Shown here: positions 18,121 through 26,210 of the stretch, piece after piece
How positions within the stretch are numbered: the stretch's first letter is position 1
Layout of the letters: each line of letters opens with the position of its first letter
From: Streptomyces candidus
GTDB lineage: Bacteria > Actinomycetota > Actinomycetes > Streptomycetales > Streptomycetaceae
DNA length: 64,000 nt
Direction of reading: 5' to 3'
Assembly (NCBI RefSeq): GCF_014207445.1
Contig: NZ_JACHEM010000005.1
Span: 62,001-126,000 of the forward strand
Made by a program: the position numbers and the translations under genes
The notes under the pieces: model-generated
The model's input: the letters and a program-made list of their open reading frames with translations, nothing else
What the model was told of the DNA's origin: nothing
Databases searched by the model: none

Positions 18121-20319
18121 TCAGGGGAAGGAGACCACGGTCGACGGCACCGTCGAGGTACCCGCCGGGACGGTGGAGGCCCCGGTGTTGTTGATGACGT
18201 GGTTGTAGTGGCCCATGCCGCCGAGCGAGACCACCAGCAGGCTGTGGAACTTCACGCCCGGCTTGACCGGTGCCTTGAAGCCGTGGTCCTGACGGATGGT
18301 CGGGTCGACGTTGTAGTTGCAGTAGCTGCCCATCGCCCAGCCCTCGTGGACGTTGACCGAGTCGTCGACCCGGTAGGCCGCGTACCCCTTGGTGGCGCCG
18401 TTCTGGATGGCGGCCTGGTTGGGCGCGTCGTACGCCTTCTCGTTCTGGTAGAAGATCGTCCGGCCGCGCTCGCCGTACCACTCGACGTCGTACTTGTTGA
18501 AGTGCTCGACGAACAGGCCGGTGGCCAGTACGTCGTCGCCGTAGACCCGTACGCCGTAGTCGGCGCGGTTGGTCTCCCAGCCGACGCCGTCACCGTGGTC
18601 GGCGCGCCACACCCAGGTGTGGTCGATGATCACGTCGTCGCTGTGCACGGCGATGGAGGTGGTGGCCTTGCCGGCGTGCGCGCCGCCGATGCGGACGTAG
18701 ACGTCCTGGACGGTGGTGGGGTTGGCGGCGTGGTCGGCGGAGGAGTTCTGCGCGCCGAGCTCCAGCAGGGTGGGGGAGTTGACCGTGCCGGCGTCGATCA
18801 GGAAGCCGGCCAGCCTGACGCCGTCGACGTCGGCGACCTTCATCGCGGTGACGCCGCCCTCGGGGATGATCGTGGCGAGGCCGAGGCCGAGCACGACGGT
18901 GTTCGCGCGGTTCACGTTGATGGTCTGGTCGACGCGGTAGACGCCGGGGGTGAAGAGCAGGTTCAGCCCCTGGGAGAGCGCCTGGTTGATGGTGGCCGCG
19001 GTCGCGCCGGGCTTGACCACGTAGAACTGGTCCAGTCCGAGCGACTGGCCCTGCGGGGTGCCGTTCCAGGAGACGCCGCGGGCGTTGTCCCGCTTCGCCG
19101 GGACGAAGACCTTGTAGGTGTTGCCGTCCAGGTACAGGAACGGCTTCTCACGGGAGATCGGTGTGTTCTGGAGGGTGGTGTACGGCGGGTCGGGGAAGCC
19201 GGTCGCCGGGGCGCCCTCCACGCCGGAGAAGGTCTGGTTCCACACGCCGTTGGACCAGCCGCCGATCGCGCTGTCGCGGGTGTACCACTGCTGCTGCGAG
19301 TAGTTGCCGACCTGACCGTCGACCTTGGAGTCGGCGATGTAGCCGCCGGAGGCCCAGCCGTAGCCGTTCGGCGCGAGGTTGAGGCCGCCCTTGACGTGCA
19401 TGCGGCGGAACGAGGCCGCCTGGGAGACGGCCCAGCGGTTGGTGCCGCTGACCGGGTTGACCGCAAGGTTCTCGGCCGAACGCCAGAAGTTCTGCGTGGC
19501 GTTGCCGTTGAACCAGCCGGCGTCGACGGTCACGTCGCCGTTGATGGTGGTGTCGTCGGGCTTGAGGCCGAGACCGGAGATCGAGGTGTAGAAGCCGATC
19601 TGGGCGTTCAGGTTGTTGTAGGTGCCGGGCTTGAAGAGGAACTGGTGCCGTCCGCTGCCGAACTGCGCGGACTCCTGCTCCTTGAAGACCTGGTCCAGCT
19701 TGGCCTGGATGCCCGGGGTGGAGGGGTCGAAGACGTGCACGTTCGGGCCGAGGTCGCCGCCCGGAGTGACCGGGCCGGGGCCGGTGCCGCCGGCGGTGCC
19801 GTACACCTGGAACTCCCACAGCGAGTAGCCGTACCCGGTCGCGCGGACGGTCCCGGTCACGCGGACGTGCCGGGCGGTGCCGGAGACGTTCAGGGTCTCG
19901 GTGCCGCCCTGGCCGGTGGTGGTGGAGTGGGCGGTCGACCAGTTGGTGCCGTCGGTCGAGAACTCGACGCGGTACGCCTTCGCGTATGCCGCCTCCCAGC
20001 GGAGCACGACCTGACTCACCGCGGCAGGGGTACCCAGGTCGACCTGGATCCACTGGGGGTCCGCGGCGAGGCTCGACCAGCGCGTGCCGGGGTCGCCGTC
20101 GACCGCGGAGGCGGCCGGAGTGCCGTAGTGCTCCTGGCTGGACGCCGTGACGGGCTTGCCCTGCGAGAGGAGCACGGGGGCGGCGTGGGCGGAGCCGGTC
20201 GGAACGAACAGCAGAAGCGTGGAGACGAGCGCGGAGACGACCGCACCCGCCACCCCGCGGCGTACGGCCACCGCACGTCTGCGGGGCGGAGGAACGACGG
20301 ATATGCCGACAGTACGCAT
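18121..20319 (-). CDS. Secreted discoidin-domain beta-helix protein ("adenylyl cyclase"-annotated type), probable glycan-active enzyme
   Basis: 732 residues. The signal peptide spans residues 1-45 (basic RRRAVAVRR, then a hydrophobic run ending GSAHAA). An F5/8-type C domain follows (48-175: WIQVDLGTPAAVSQVVLRWE, YGYSLWEFQVYG). A long right-handed parallel beta-helix fills the rest. It begins with a LGPNVHVFDPSTPGIQAKLD entry and contains repeated turn motifs such as VDGVRLAGFLIDAG and VIIDHTWVWRADHGDG. The architecture resembles polysaccharide lyases and GH55/GH87-type glucanases, but I do not see the GH55 GAKGDG motif. Database names like adenylyl cyclase for such proteins are not supported by any cyclase motif. 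The LacI-type operator lies 27 bp upstream, linking it to the beta-glucan genes. The start is ATG at 20319 after GGAG. Confidence 0.8.
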   Translation of the reverse strand: MRTVGISVVPPPRRRAVAVRRGVAGAVVSALVSTLLLFVPTGSAHAAPVLLSQGKPVTASSQEHYGTPAASAVDGDPGTRWSSLAADPQWIQVDLGTPAAVSQVVLRWEAAYAKAYRVEFSTDGTNWSTAHSTTTGQGGTETLNVSGTARHVRVTGTVRATGYGYSLWEFQVYGTAGGTGPGPVTPGGDLGPNVHVFDPSTPGIQAKLDQVFKEQESAQFGSGRHQFLFKPGTYNNLNAQIGFYTSISGLGLKPDDTTINGDVTVDAGWFNGNATQNFWRSAENLAVNPVSGTNRWAVSQAASFRRMHVKGGLNLAPNGYGWASGGYIADSKVDGQVGNYSQQQWYTRDSAIGGWSNGVWNQTFSGVEGAPATGFPDPPYTTLQNTPISREKPFLYLDGNTYKVFVPAKRDNARGVSWNGTPQGQSLGLDQFYVVKPGATAATINQALSQGLNLLFTPGVYRVDQTINVNRANTVVLGLGLATIIPEGGVTAMKVADVDGVRLAGFLIDAGTVNSPTLLELGAQNSSADHAANPTTVQDVYVRIGGAHAGKATTSIAVHSDDVIIDHTWVWRADHGDGVGWETNRADYGVRVYGDDVLATGLFVEHFNKYDVEWYGERGRTIFYQNEKAYDAPNQAAIQNGATKGYAAYRVDDSVNVHEGWAMGSYCNYNVDPTIRQDHGFKAPVKPGVKFHSLLVVSLGGMGHYNHVINNTGASTVPAGTSTVPSTVVSFP

Positions 20320-20345
20320 GGGACGGATCTCCTTCGAGAGGGGGC

Positions 20346-20397
20346 GGGAGAGCGCTCTCCCGAATGAGGGATATCTGCTGCGGGGAGCGCGGGTCAA
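20346..20397 (-). promoter_or_regulatory. Promoter and LacI-type operator of the beta-helix gene
   Basis: Minus-strand TTGACC (20397-20392), a 17-bp spacer, ATATCC (20374-20369), then the perfect 16-bp palindrome GGGAGAGCGCTCTCCC (20346-20361), 27 bp before the start codon. Confidence 0.75.
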
Positions 20398-20680
20398 GGT
20401 GTGTGCAGCGACTTTCGGTATTTCCGGAGCGGTTTCCTCCACACGTGCTCGTCGCCCCGCCTCGACCGGGCGCGCGGTTCCGCCCGACTCGGCCATGGCA
20501 AACCGGCCGGTCCGCGCTGCCGGCGTGTGCGAGCCGGGGGATGGGGTCGCAGCCCGCTCGAACGACCCGACGACGGTTGAAGGTGGGCCTGCGCCGTGGG
20601 ACGTGCCGGGGCCTCCGAGTGGCGCAAGTGCCGGCGCGCGCCTGCGCCCGGGATCTCGTGCCGCGACCGCGCGCCGTGGC

Positions 20681-20695
20681 CATACTGGGAGGGTG
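20681..20695 (+). promoter_or_regulatory. Possible leaderless start for the DUF3253 gene
   Basis: CATACT (20681-20686) is a good -10 hexamer only 6 bp before the GTG at 20693, so the transcript would begin at or near the start codon. GGGAGG touches the GTG directly and is too close to work as a ribosome binding site. No strong -35 is seen. Confidence 0.4.
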
Positions 20696-20965
20696 ACGGA
20701 CAGCGAGGGGCAAACGGACCTGCGCTTGCGGCAGGCCATCGTGGAGCTGTTGCAGCGGCGCGGTCCGGAGGCGTCGATCTGCCCCTCCGACGCAGCCAGG
20801 GCGGTGTACGGAGGTCAGGACGAGGGCTGGCGAGCCCTCATGGAGCCGGCCCGCCGCGCGGCCCGGCTGCTCGTCGCGGAAGGGGAAGTGGAGATCACCC
20901 AGGGCGGCCGCAGGGTGGAGCCGACCCAGGCCCGCGGCCCCATCCGCATCCGCAGGGCGAGGTGA
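20693..20965 (+). CDS. DUF3253 protein
   Basis: 90-residue cytoplasmic protein with the DUF3253 pattern: LRLRQAIVELLQRRGPEASICPSDAARAV at residues 10-38, WRALMEPARRAARLLVAEGEVEITQGG in the middle and GPIRIRR at the end. It is predicted as a small winged-helix fold. Function unknown; members occur across proteobacteria and actinobacteria. The GTG at 20693 is the only start that keeps the whole domain without adding unrelated upstream sequence. It stands alone, followed by 337 bp of non-coding DNA. Confidence 0.8.
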   Translation: MTDSEGQTDLRLRQAIVELLQRRGPEASICPSDAARAVYGGQDEGWRALMEPARRAARLLVAEGEVEITQGGRRVEPTQARGPIRIRRAR

Positions 20966-21302
20966 GGTCGGTACGGGGAGCGCGGCGTCGGTAGTGCGGG
21001 GCTCGGTGACGTCGGCACGGGAAGCGTCGGAGGTGCGGCGCCGGAAATCGGGTCCCTGCCTGATGTCGCGCTTCCTGCGCCCGGCAGGGCCGACTGCCCG
21101 ACGACACCGTGAAGAGGCTGCGGACCTGCACTCGTGTGCCCCCCCGGCTCCGTCCCCGGACGGCATGTCCGAGGGAACGACATGGCACGAAGCGGGGTGC
21201 ACCCGCCTGCTCCGCTTGGTGCTCCCGCGCACCTCAGCACCGTCCGCCGCGGCCGACGAAAGTCACTCGCTCCCCGCGCCCCGAGGGACGAGACTTCCCG
21301 CC
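20966..21302 (+). other. Intergenic, nothing recognised
   Basis: 337 bp between the DUF3253 and kinase-like genes. The frames that are open here give low-complexity Arg/Pro-rich products. It should hold the promoter of the kinase-like gene, but no clear hexamers stand out. Confidence 0.4.
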
Positions 21303-22211
21303 ATGCCCCTTCACGAGAACGAGATCCCGGTCGACGAGACGCTGGTCCGGTCGCTGCTCGAAGCGCAGCGCCCCGAGTGGGCCGACCTGCCGTTGTCGCC
21401 CGCGGGGGCGGGCACGGACAACACCATGTACCGACTGGGCGACGACCTGCTCGTGCGCCTTCCACGGACCGCCGGCAACGGGCAGTCCGTACGGAAGGAA
21501 CAGACGTGGCTGCCGCGCCTGGCGCCGTTCCTTCCGTATCCGGTCCCCGAGCCCGTCCACGCCGGTACGCCCACCGGGGCCTTTCCGGTGGGCTGGTCGG
21601 TCCACCGGTGGATCGAAGGTGCCGAGGCGGGTCCGGACACCGTGGCGGACTGGGCCACCTTCGGGGCGGATCTGGCGGTGTTCGTGCGGGAGCTGCACCG
21701 TGTCGACCTCATGGGGGCGACCCGCGCCGGCGGGCTCAGCTGGTACCGCGGCGGGAGCCTGGGGGAGTGCGACCAGTGGGTCGGCGAGAGTCTCGACGGC
21801 TGCCGCGGCTTGCTGGGCGACGAGCTCGACGTCGACGCCCTGCAACACATGTGGCGAGCCGCCCTCGCACTGCCGGAGGCCTCCGGGCCGCACGTGTGGC
21901 TGCACGGCGACCTCAAGCCGGCCAACCTCCTGGTCCGCGACGGCAGGCTGCACGCGGTCATCGACTTCGGAGGACTCTCCGTCGGTCTTCCCGACGCCGA
22001 GCACTCCACCGTCTGGGACCTGCCGGCCCAGGCACGACAGGCGTACTGGGACGCCCTGGGCCTCGACGACGCGACGTGGCTGCGCGCCCGCGCCTGGGCC
22101 GTGGCAGTCGCCGCCAGCGGCATCCCGTACTACTGGGACACCTTTCCCGCGTTCGTCACCGAGTGCCGGAACCGGCTACAGGCCATCCTCAGCCATCCCT
22201 CCCCGGCCTGA
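21303..22211 (+). CDS. Aminoglycoside phosphotransferase (APH)-family kinase
   Basis: 302-residue small-molecule kinase of the APH/CHK fold. The N-lobe nucleotide loop is at residues 36-50 (GAGTDNTMYRLGD), the catalytic loop HGDLKPANLLV near residue 200, and the metal-binding IDFGGLSVG near residue 220. GWSVHRWIEG marks the hinge. These are intact, so it is probably active. The substrate is not predictable; many such Streptomyces proteins are not resistance enzymes. The ATG at 21303 follows GAGGGACGAG. Convergent with the antiporter gene. Confidence 0.88.
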   Translation: MPLHENEIPVDETLVRSLLEAQRPEWADLPLSPAGAGTDNTMYRLGDDLLVRLPRTAGNGQSVRKEQTWLPRLAPFLPYPVPEPVHAGTPTGAFPVGWSVHRWIEGAEAGPDTVADWATFGADLAVFVRELHRVDLMGATRAGGLSWYRGGSLGECDQWVGESLDGCRGLLGDELDVDALQHMWRAALALPEASGPHVWLHGDLKPANLLVRDGRLHAVIDFGGLSVGLPDAEHSTVWDLPAQARQAYWDALGLDDATWLRARAWAVAVAASGIPYYWDTFPAFVTECRNRLQAILSHPSPA

Positions 22212-22319
22212 CGGCGGACCGGTGCTCCCGGTCCGGCCGGTCCGGCCGGATGCTGCGGGCGGTCCCTCCACGACGGCAGGCCCCGTCGCTTCCGCCGACC
22301 CGTCGGGCGCGGGGCGCCG

Positions 22320-23630
22320 TCATACGGTCGCGGGCCTCTCCCCGTCCGGCGACCCGGGATCCTCCGCGGCTTCCTTCCCGCGTTCCTTCTCCCGCTGCCG
22401 GTCCAGGCGGGAGACCACCGGGCCCGAAGTGACGCCGTGCAGGACCACCGACACCAGGACGGTGAAGGTGACCACCGCCCACAGCTCCTCCTGCGGTACG
22501 GGGAACTCCGCCGCCCCCAGCGCGTATGCGAGGTAGTACAGCGAGCCGATGCCCCGGATGCCGTAGCTCGCCACCACCCAGCGCTCCCTGCCCCGCAGGC
22601 TGCCTCCGAGCAGTCCCGCCCAGCCGGCCAGCGGGCGGATCACGAGCAGGACAGCCAGTGCGGTGAGGGCGCCCCGCCAGGTCAGGGCGGCGAGCCCGCC
22701 CAGGGCGATGAAGGCGCCGAGCAGGAACAGCACGCCCGCGGTGAACAGGCGCTCGACCTGCTCCACGAAGTCGTGCAGCACGTTGTGGAACCCGTGGGCC
22801 CGCTCGGCCGCACGGATCGTGCAGGCGGTGGTGAACACGGCGAGGAATCCGTAGCCGCCGGCCAGTTCGGTCACTCCGTACGCCAGGAAGGTGGCGCCGA
22901 CCGCGACGAAGCCCTCGCGGTGGTCGGACAGGCGCAGTATCGACGAGCGGGGCCGGAAGAACAGCCAGCCGAGGAGCCGGCCGACGAGGATGCCACCCAG
23001 TACGCCGACGACGCACTTGAACACCACGTCCTCGACCACCCAGCCGCCGACCCAGTCCGTCGACCAGCCGCTCCCCGCCGCGGCGGCCAGGGCCACGGCG
23101 GCGTACGTCAGGGGGAACGCCAGCCCGTCGTTGAGGCCGGCCTCGCTCGTGAGGGCGAACCGCACCTCGTCCTCGTCGTGTTCGTGCTCGGTCGGCTCTC
23201 CCACCCGCACCTCCGAGGCCAGCACCGGGTCGGTCGGCGCGAGGACGGCGCCGAGCAGCAGGGCGGCGGCCGGCGGCCAGTCCAGCAGCCACCACGCGAC
23301 GAGCGTGGTGGCGATCACCGTCAGCGGCATCGTGAGCCCCAGCAGCCGCCAGGTGGAGCCCCAACGCCGCCGTCCGACAGGCCTGTTGAGTGCCAGCCCG
23401 GCGCCCATCAGCGCGATGATCACGCCGATCTCGGTGACGTGCTCGGTGAGCAGCCGGTCCTGGACCGGGTCGATCGCCGGGAGCGGCAGCGGCAGCAGGT
23501 ATATGCAGAAGCCGCCCACCAGGAACACCAGGGGGAGCGACACCGGGCGCCCGGCCAGGGCCCGCGGGAGCACCGCCGCGAGCAGCGCTCCCGCGCCGGC
23601 ACAGGCGAACAGCCCGTCACTGAGGGTCAC
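22320..23630 (-). CDS. Na+(K+)/H+ antiporter, CPA1 family
   Basis: 436-residue inner-membrane cation/proton antiporter with about 11-12 predicted helices. The CPA1 core is visible: LAPTDPVLASEV (the unwound helix with the conserved Asp) near residue 133, and SEAGLNDGLAFPLTYAAVAL near residue 165, where the ND pair binds the ion. A cytoplasmic tail rich in Glu/Lys/Arg follows after SRLDRQREKERGKE. It probably exchanges Na+ or K+ for H+ in pH and salt homeostasis. The start GTG at 23630 has AAAGGA 7 bp upstream, and the helix begins within 10 residues. Confidence 0.9.
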   Translation of the reverse strand: MTLSDGLFACAGAGALLAAVLPRALAGRPVSLPLVFLVGGFCIYLLPLPLPAIDPVQDRLLTEHVTEIGVIIALMGAGLALNRPVGRRRWGSTWRLLGLTMPLTVIATTLVAWWLLDWPPAAALLLGAVLAPTDPVLASEVRVGEPTEHEHDEDEVRFALTSEAGLNDGLAFPLTYAAVALAAAAGSGWSTDWVGGWVVEDVVFKCVVGVLGGILVGRLLGWLFFRPRSSILRLSDHREGFVAVGATFLAYGVTELAGGYGFLAVFTTACTIRAAERAHGFHNVLHDFVEQVERLFTAGVLFLLGAFIALGGLAALTWRGALTALAVLLVIRPLAGWAGLLGGSLRGRERWVVASYGIRGIGSLYYLAYALGAAEFPVPQEELWAVVTFTVLVSVVLHGVTSGPVVSRLDRQREKERGKEAAEDPGSPDGERPATV

Positions 23631-24385
23631 TTGTGGTCCTTTCGTCAGCGGCCGGTCCCCGGATGCCACCGGACTCGGCTCCGGGCGGTCCGAGTCCCGT
23701 CGTGCGCGGCTCAGGGAGGCGCGGGGTCTCGTCCGGGTCCGCGACGGCACTTGACGTGCGTCGCGCACCCGCTGCCTCTTGTGCCCGCCGTCCGCGTGTT
23801 ATCCCTGTGACCGGGCCCCGGCTTGCCGTTCCGGCCTGGTCGGAGCCTTGCGACGCCGACCGGGCCGGAGCTCGCACGGGGTCGTTCGGGGGCCGACCGG
23901 TGTCCTCGACATCCATGGGACGCATCGTGGCAGCGCACGGGCGGTGCGGCTCGTTCATCGGGTCCTGCGTCGGGGCGTGGCGTTCTGGGGTGCGGACGGG
24001 GCCGGAAGTGCGGTCCGCTCTGGTCGTCGGCCGTGCGACGAACGTCCAGCGCCACCGCCTCGCGGAACTGGCCCGACGGATGAACCCGGTCGCGCCCCGG
24101 TAGCCGCCGGTGTCGCCGATCACAGACGTACCCGGTGCCGTGCGGGGACCGTCCACGACTTCCGGGCTCGCCCGCCCACGCGTGCACGGCACCGGCACCC
24201 GGGCGCCCCGGCGTAGGAGTCCCCCGGCCCGCCCTCGCGTCCGGCCTCTTCCCGCACGCCCTGCCGCTTCGTCCGGTCGCGCGCCCGGGGCGATACTGGG
24301 CGTGTCAGTCTCCCCGTTGCCGGGCCGGACGTGGGCCGGCTCGGTGGGGACGCGTACTGGTCGTTGTCTGCGAGGGGGGCCGTTC
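23631..24385. other. 755-bp interval without a supported gene
   Basis: Open frames here on both strands give Arg/Pro/Gly/Ser-rich products of no recognisable type. The plus frame ending near 24102 (LVVGRATNVQRHRLAELARRMNP) is the most protein-like piece but is short and without a start. At 24292-24297 a GATACT -10-like hexamer may drive the GPP34 gene. Confidence 0.4.
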
Positions 24386-24991
24386 ATGACCACGGCGAAG
24401 GACCTGTTCATCATCGCCATGGACCCGGGGCCGGGGCAGTCCGTGGGCCAGGGCGACCTGTCGCTCGCCCTCGCGGGGGCCGAGCTGATCGATCTCATCG
24501 GTGCGGGGGCTGTCGCGGTGGACGGCGACCGTGTCGTTCCGGGCGAACCGTCGACGGCGGACGACCGGCTCCTGGCGGAGGCGGCGGCAGGTCTCGTCCG
24601 GCAGGCGCCGTACGAATTGATCGAGGACTGGCTGTGGCGTCGCGGACGTGACCTCTCGGCCGCCTACCAGGACGTCCTGGAGGAGGAGGGCGAGTTGGCG
24701 CAGGAGCGCAGCGGCCGGCGCTTTTTCGGCTCGGCCCGCGTGGAACCTGTCGACACGCCCGCGCGCCGACGGGCTTCCGAACGCCGGGACCGGCGGGAAC
24801 CCGTACTGGTGGCGCTCGCCTCGGCGGTGGGTGTCGACGTCGAAGGGACCGGCGAGGAGCCCGGCGTCGAGAACGAGGCGGTGTCGACCGTGATCGCGGT
24901 CGTGCACGACGCGGTGACGGAGCTGGAAGCGGTGCGGCAGCGGCGGACCATCGAGAACGCGGCCTTCGCCAACATCTGGCGCGGACCCTGA
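24386..24991 (+). CDS. GPP34 (GOLPH3-like) family protein
   Basis: 201-residue helical protein of the GPP34/Vps74 family, whose eukaryotic members bind phosphoinositides and hold glycosyltransferases in the Golgi. Streptomyces encode several of unknown role. Family features: LSLALAGAELIDLIGAGAVAVDGDRVV (residues 19-45), the APYELIEDWLWRRGRDL region, FFGSARVEP and the C-terminal VVHDAVTELEAVRQRRTIENAAFANIWRG. The ATG at 24386 follows GAGGGGGG. It is monocistronic. Confidence 0.85.
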   Translation: MTTAKDLFIIAMDPGPGQSVGQGDLSLALAGAELIDLIGAGAVAVDGDRVVPGEPSTADDRLLAEAAAGLVRQAPYELIEDWLWRRGRDLSAAYQDVLEEEGELAQERSGRRFFGSARVEPVDTPARRRASERRDRREPVLVALASAVGVDVEGTGEEPGVENEAVSTVIAVVHDAVTELEAVRQRRTIENAAFANIWRGP

Positions 24992-25404
24992 GCCGGGCGC
25001 GGTCCCGCAGAGCACCGGACGGGCACTGCCGGCCTGTTCGCGCAGATGCACCGTAGGGAGCGCTCCGCGTTACGCCGTCGGGGAAGCGTCCTGCGGCGAC
25101 GTGAGCGCTGATCTCGGCCGGGGTCGGATCGAGCGCGTGACCGACGTCGCGTGCGCCACGTGGAAGTGCGGTACCCCACCCCAGATGCCTCCCGGGTGCA
25201 CGTCGCCGGGAGGCATCTGTATGGGGGGTGTGCTGGGCGCACTGCCTCGTACAACGCCCGACGGTCCGACTGGTCACGGGTGCCGCCGAGAAAGGATGAC
25301 GACCGTCGGCAGCAGTTGGTGGTCGGCACGTGGACGCGAAGGGCGCGGCCGGGGCAGCTGCCCCGGCCCCGCCTCGCTCGTGTCGGGCGCGCGCCGACCG
25401 CGTG
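24992..25404. other. 413-bp intergenic region with two strong hairpins
   Basis: No gene is supported. A 14-bp perfect stem at 25182-25195/25206-25219 (arm CAGATGCCTCCCGG) and the 22-bp palindrome GGCCGGGGCAGCTGCCCCGG at 25347-25368 are probable terminators for the converging GPP34 and CsbD-like genes. A lone GGGAGCGCTCC near 25055 has no gene downstream of it. Confidence 0.55.
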
Positions 25405-25578
25405 TCAGTGCTTGAAGGTGTCCTTGGCCTTCTCCTTGGACTCCCGGGCCTCGCCCCGTGCCTCCAGAGCGGCGCCCTTGGCAGCGGTGGTGTCCTTGCC
25501 GGCCGCGTGGGCCGTCTTCTTCACGGCCTTCCCGACAACCTGCTCGGCCTTGGCCTTTGCCTTTTCTCCGGCGCTCAT
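25405..25578 (-). CDS. CsbD-like stress protein
   Basis: 57-residue, highly charged protein (Lys/Ala/Glu-rich) beginning MSAGEKAKAKAEQVVGKAVKK and ending KEKAKDTFKH, the CsbD pattern of repeated KAxxxxGK turns. CsbD in Bacillus is a sigma-B general-stress protein of unknown biochemistry. It is expected to be a soluble, partly disordered helical protein. The ATG at 25578 has GAAGGGA 6 bp upstream. Confidence 0.75.
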   Translation of the reverse strand: MSAGEKAKAKAEQVVGKAVKKTAHAAGKDTTAAKGAALEARGEARESKEKAKDTFKH

Positions 25579-25820
25579 GGCGATCCCTTCGTTGTTGGTA
25601 CAAAGCTGCGTCTGCCCCTTGGCGCGCCCGGAAAACGGGCGGCGGCACGCCCGGCCCGCCGCCGGGCCGGGCGAGGAGGCGGGAGCGGGGGCGGGCCAGG
25701 AAATCGGCCGTTGTGGAGCGCGTACCGGACAAAAGTGACGCCGACCCGATCTGCCGCACCCGCGGCCGGGAAGGGACAACGGGTGCCTGACGTGCCGTCT
25801 GCACGGTCCCGGGAGGATGT

Positions 25821-25964
25821 ATGGGCAAACAGGTGAAGTGCCGTTCGACCAGGACCGCCACCGGCAAACCGTGTCAGAACCCGGCGATGGTCGGATACTC
25901 GCGCTGCCAGTTGCACAGGGGCGAGTGGGCCCCCGTACAGCAGCCGAAGAGGAAGAAGCGCTGA
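25821..25964 (+). CDS. 47-residue Cys/His mini-protein (HGGxTG-motif-like), probably zinc-binding
   Basis: Small gene with GGGAGG 4-5 bp before the ATG. The product starts MGKQVKCRSTRTATGKPCQN and ends PVQQPKRKKR. Three Cys and one His are arranged C-x11-C-x10-C-x2-H (Cys7, Cys19, Cys30, His33). The run is of the form C.. T.. G.PC.NPA.. G..RC.LH.G, the pattern seen in phage and actinobacterial HGGxTG-type small proteins. I infer one zinc site. The basic tail suggests nucleic-acid or membrane contact. It lies 246 bp upstream of ramC on the same strand; a functional link to that cluster is not shown. The function is unknown. Confidence 0.6.
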   Translation: MGKQVKCRSTRTATGKPCQNPAMVGYSRCQLHRGEWAPVQQPKRKKR

Positions 25965-26108
25965 GGCGTGGGGGCCGGGCCCGGGGGACGCCGCCCGGGT
26001 TTGCCGGCCCCGGGCCTTTCCGCGGATGACCTCGGCAAGCACGAGCGCAAGAAACCCCGATTGCTCCGCGACGCCCTCGTCCTCGCCGCGGTTACGCATG
26101 AGTTCTGC

Positions 26109-26157
26109 GTGACCGGACGGTGACAACTGTGACTGTTCGCCGTCCTCGCACCGTGAC
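26109..26157 (+). promoter_or_regulatory. GTGAC repeats upstream of ramC (candidate RamR sites)
   Basis: Four copies of GTGAC at 26109, 26120, 26129 and 26153, about 55-100 bp before the ramC start. RamR is known to activate the ramC promoter of S. coelicolor by binding repeated sites. The link of these particular copies to RamR is inferred. Confidence 0.4.
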
Positions 26158-26210
26158 AGATTCGGTCCGTCAGCACGACCGGAGAGCGCGGCGAGGGCGA
26201 AGGAGAGCGC

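Noticed and set aside
15275..20367. Long plus-strand frames (904 and 774 codons) opposite the two discoidin genes
   Set aside because: Val/Gly/Asp-rich antisense translation of the real genes; no recognisable features.
21303..22211. Aminoglycoside resistance gene
   Set aside because: The fold is APH-like, but nothing in the sequence identifies an antibiotic substrate, so a resistance role is not claimed.
25054..25064. GGGAGCGCTCC palindrome resembling a CebR/LacI box
   Set aside because: No gene start lies downstream within a useful distance, and it lacks the GAGAG arms of the five conserved sites.
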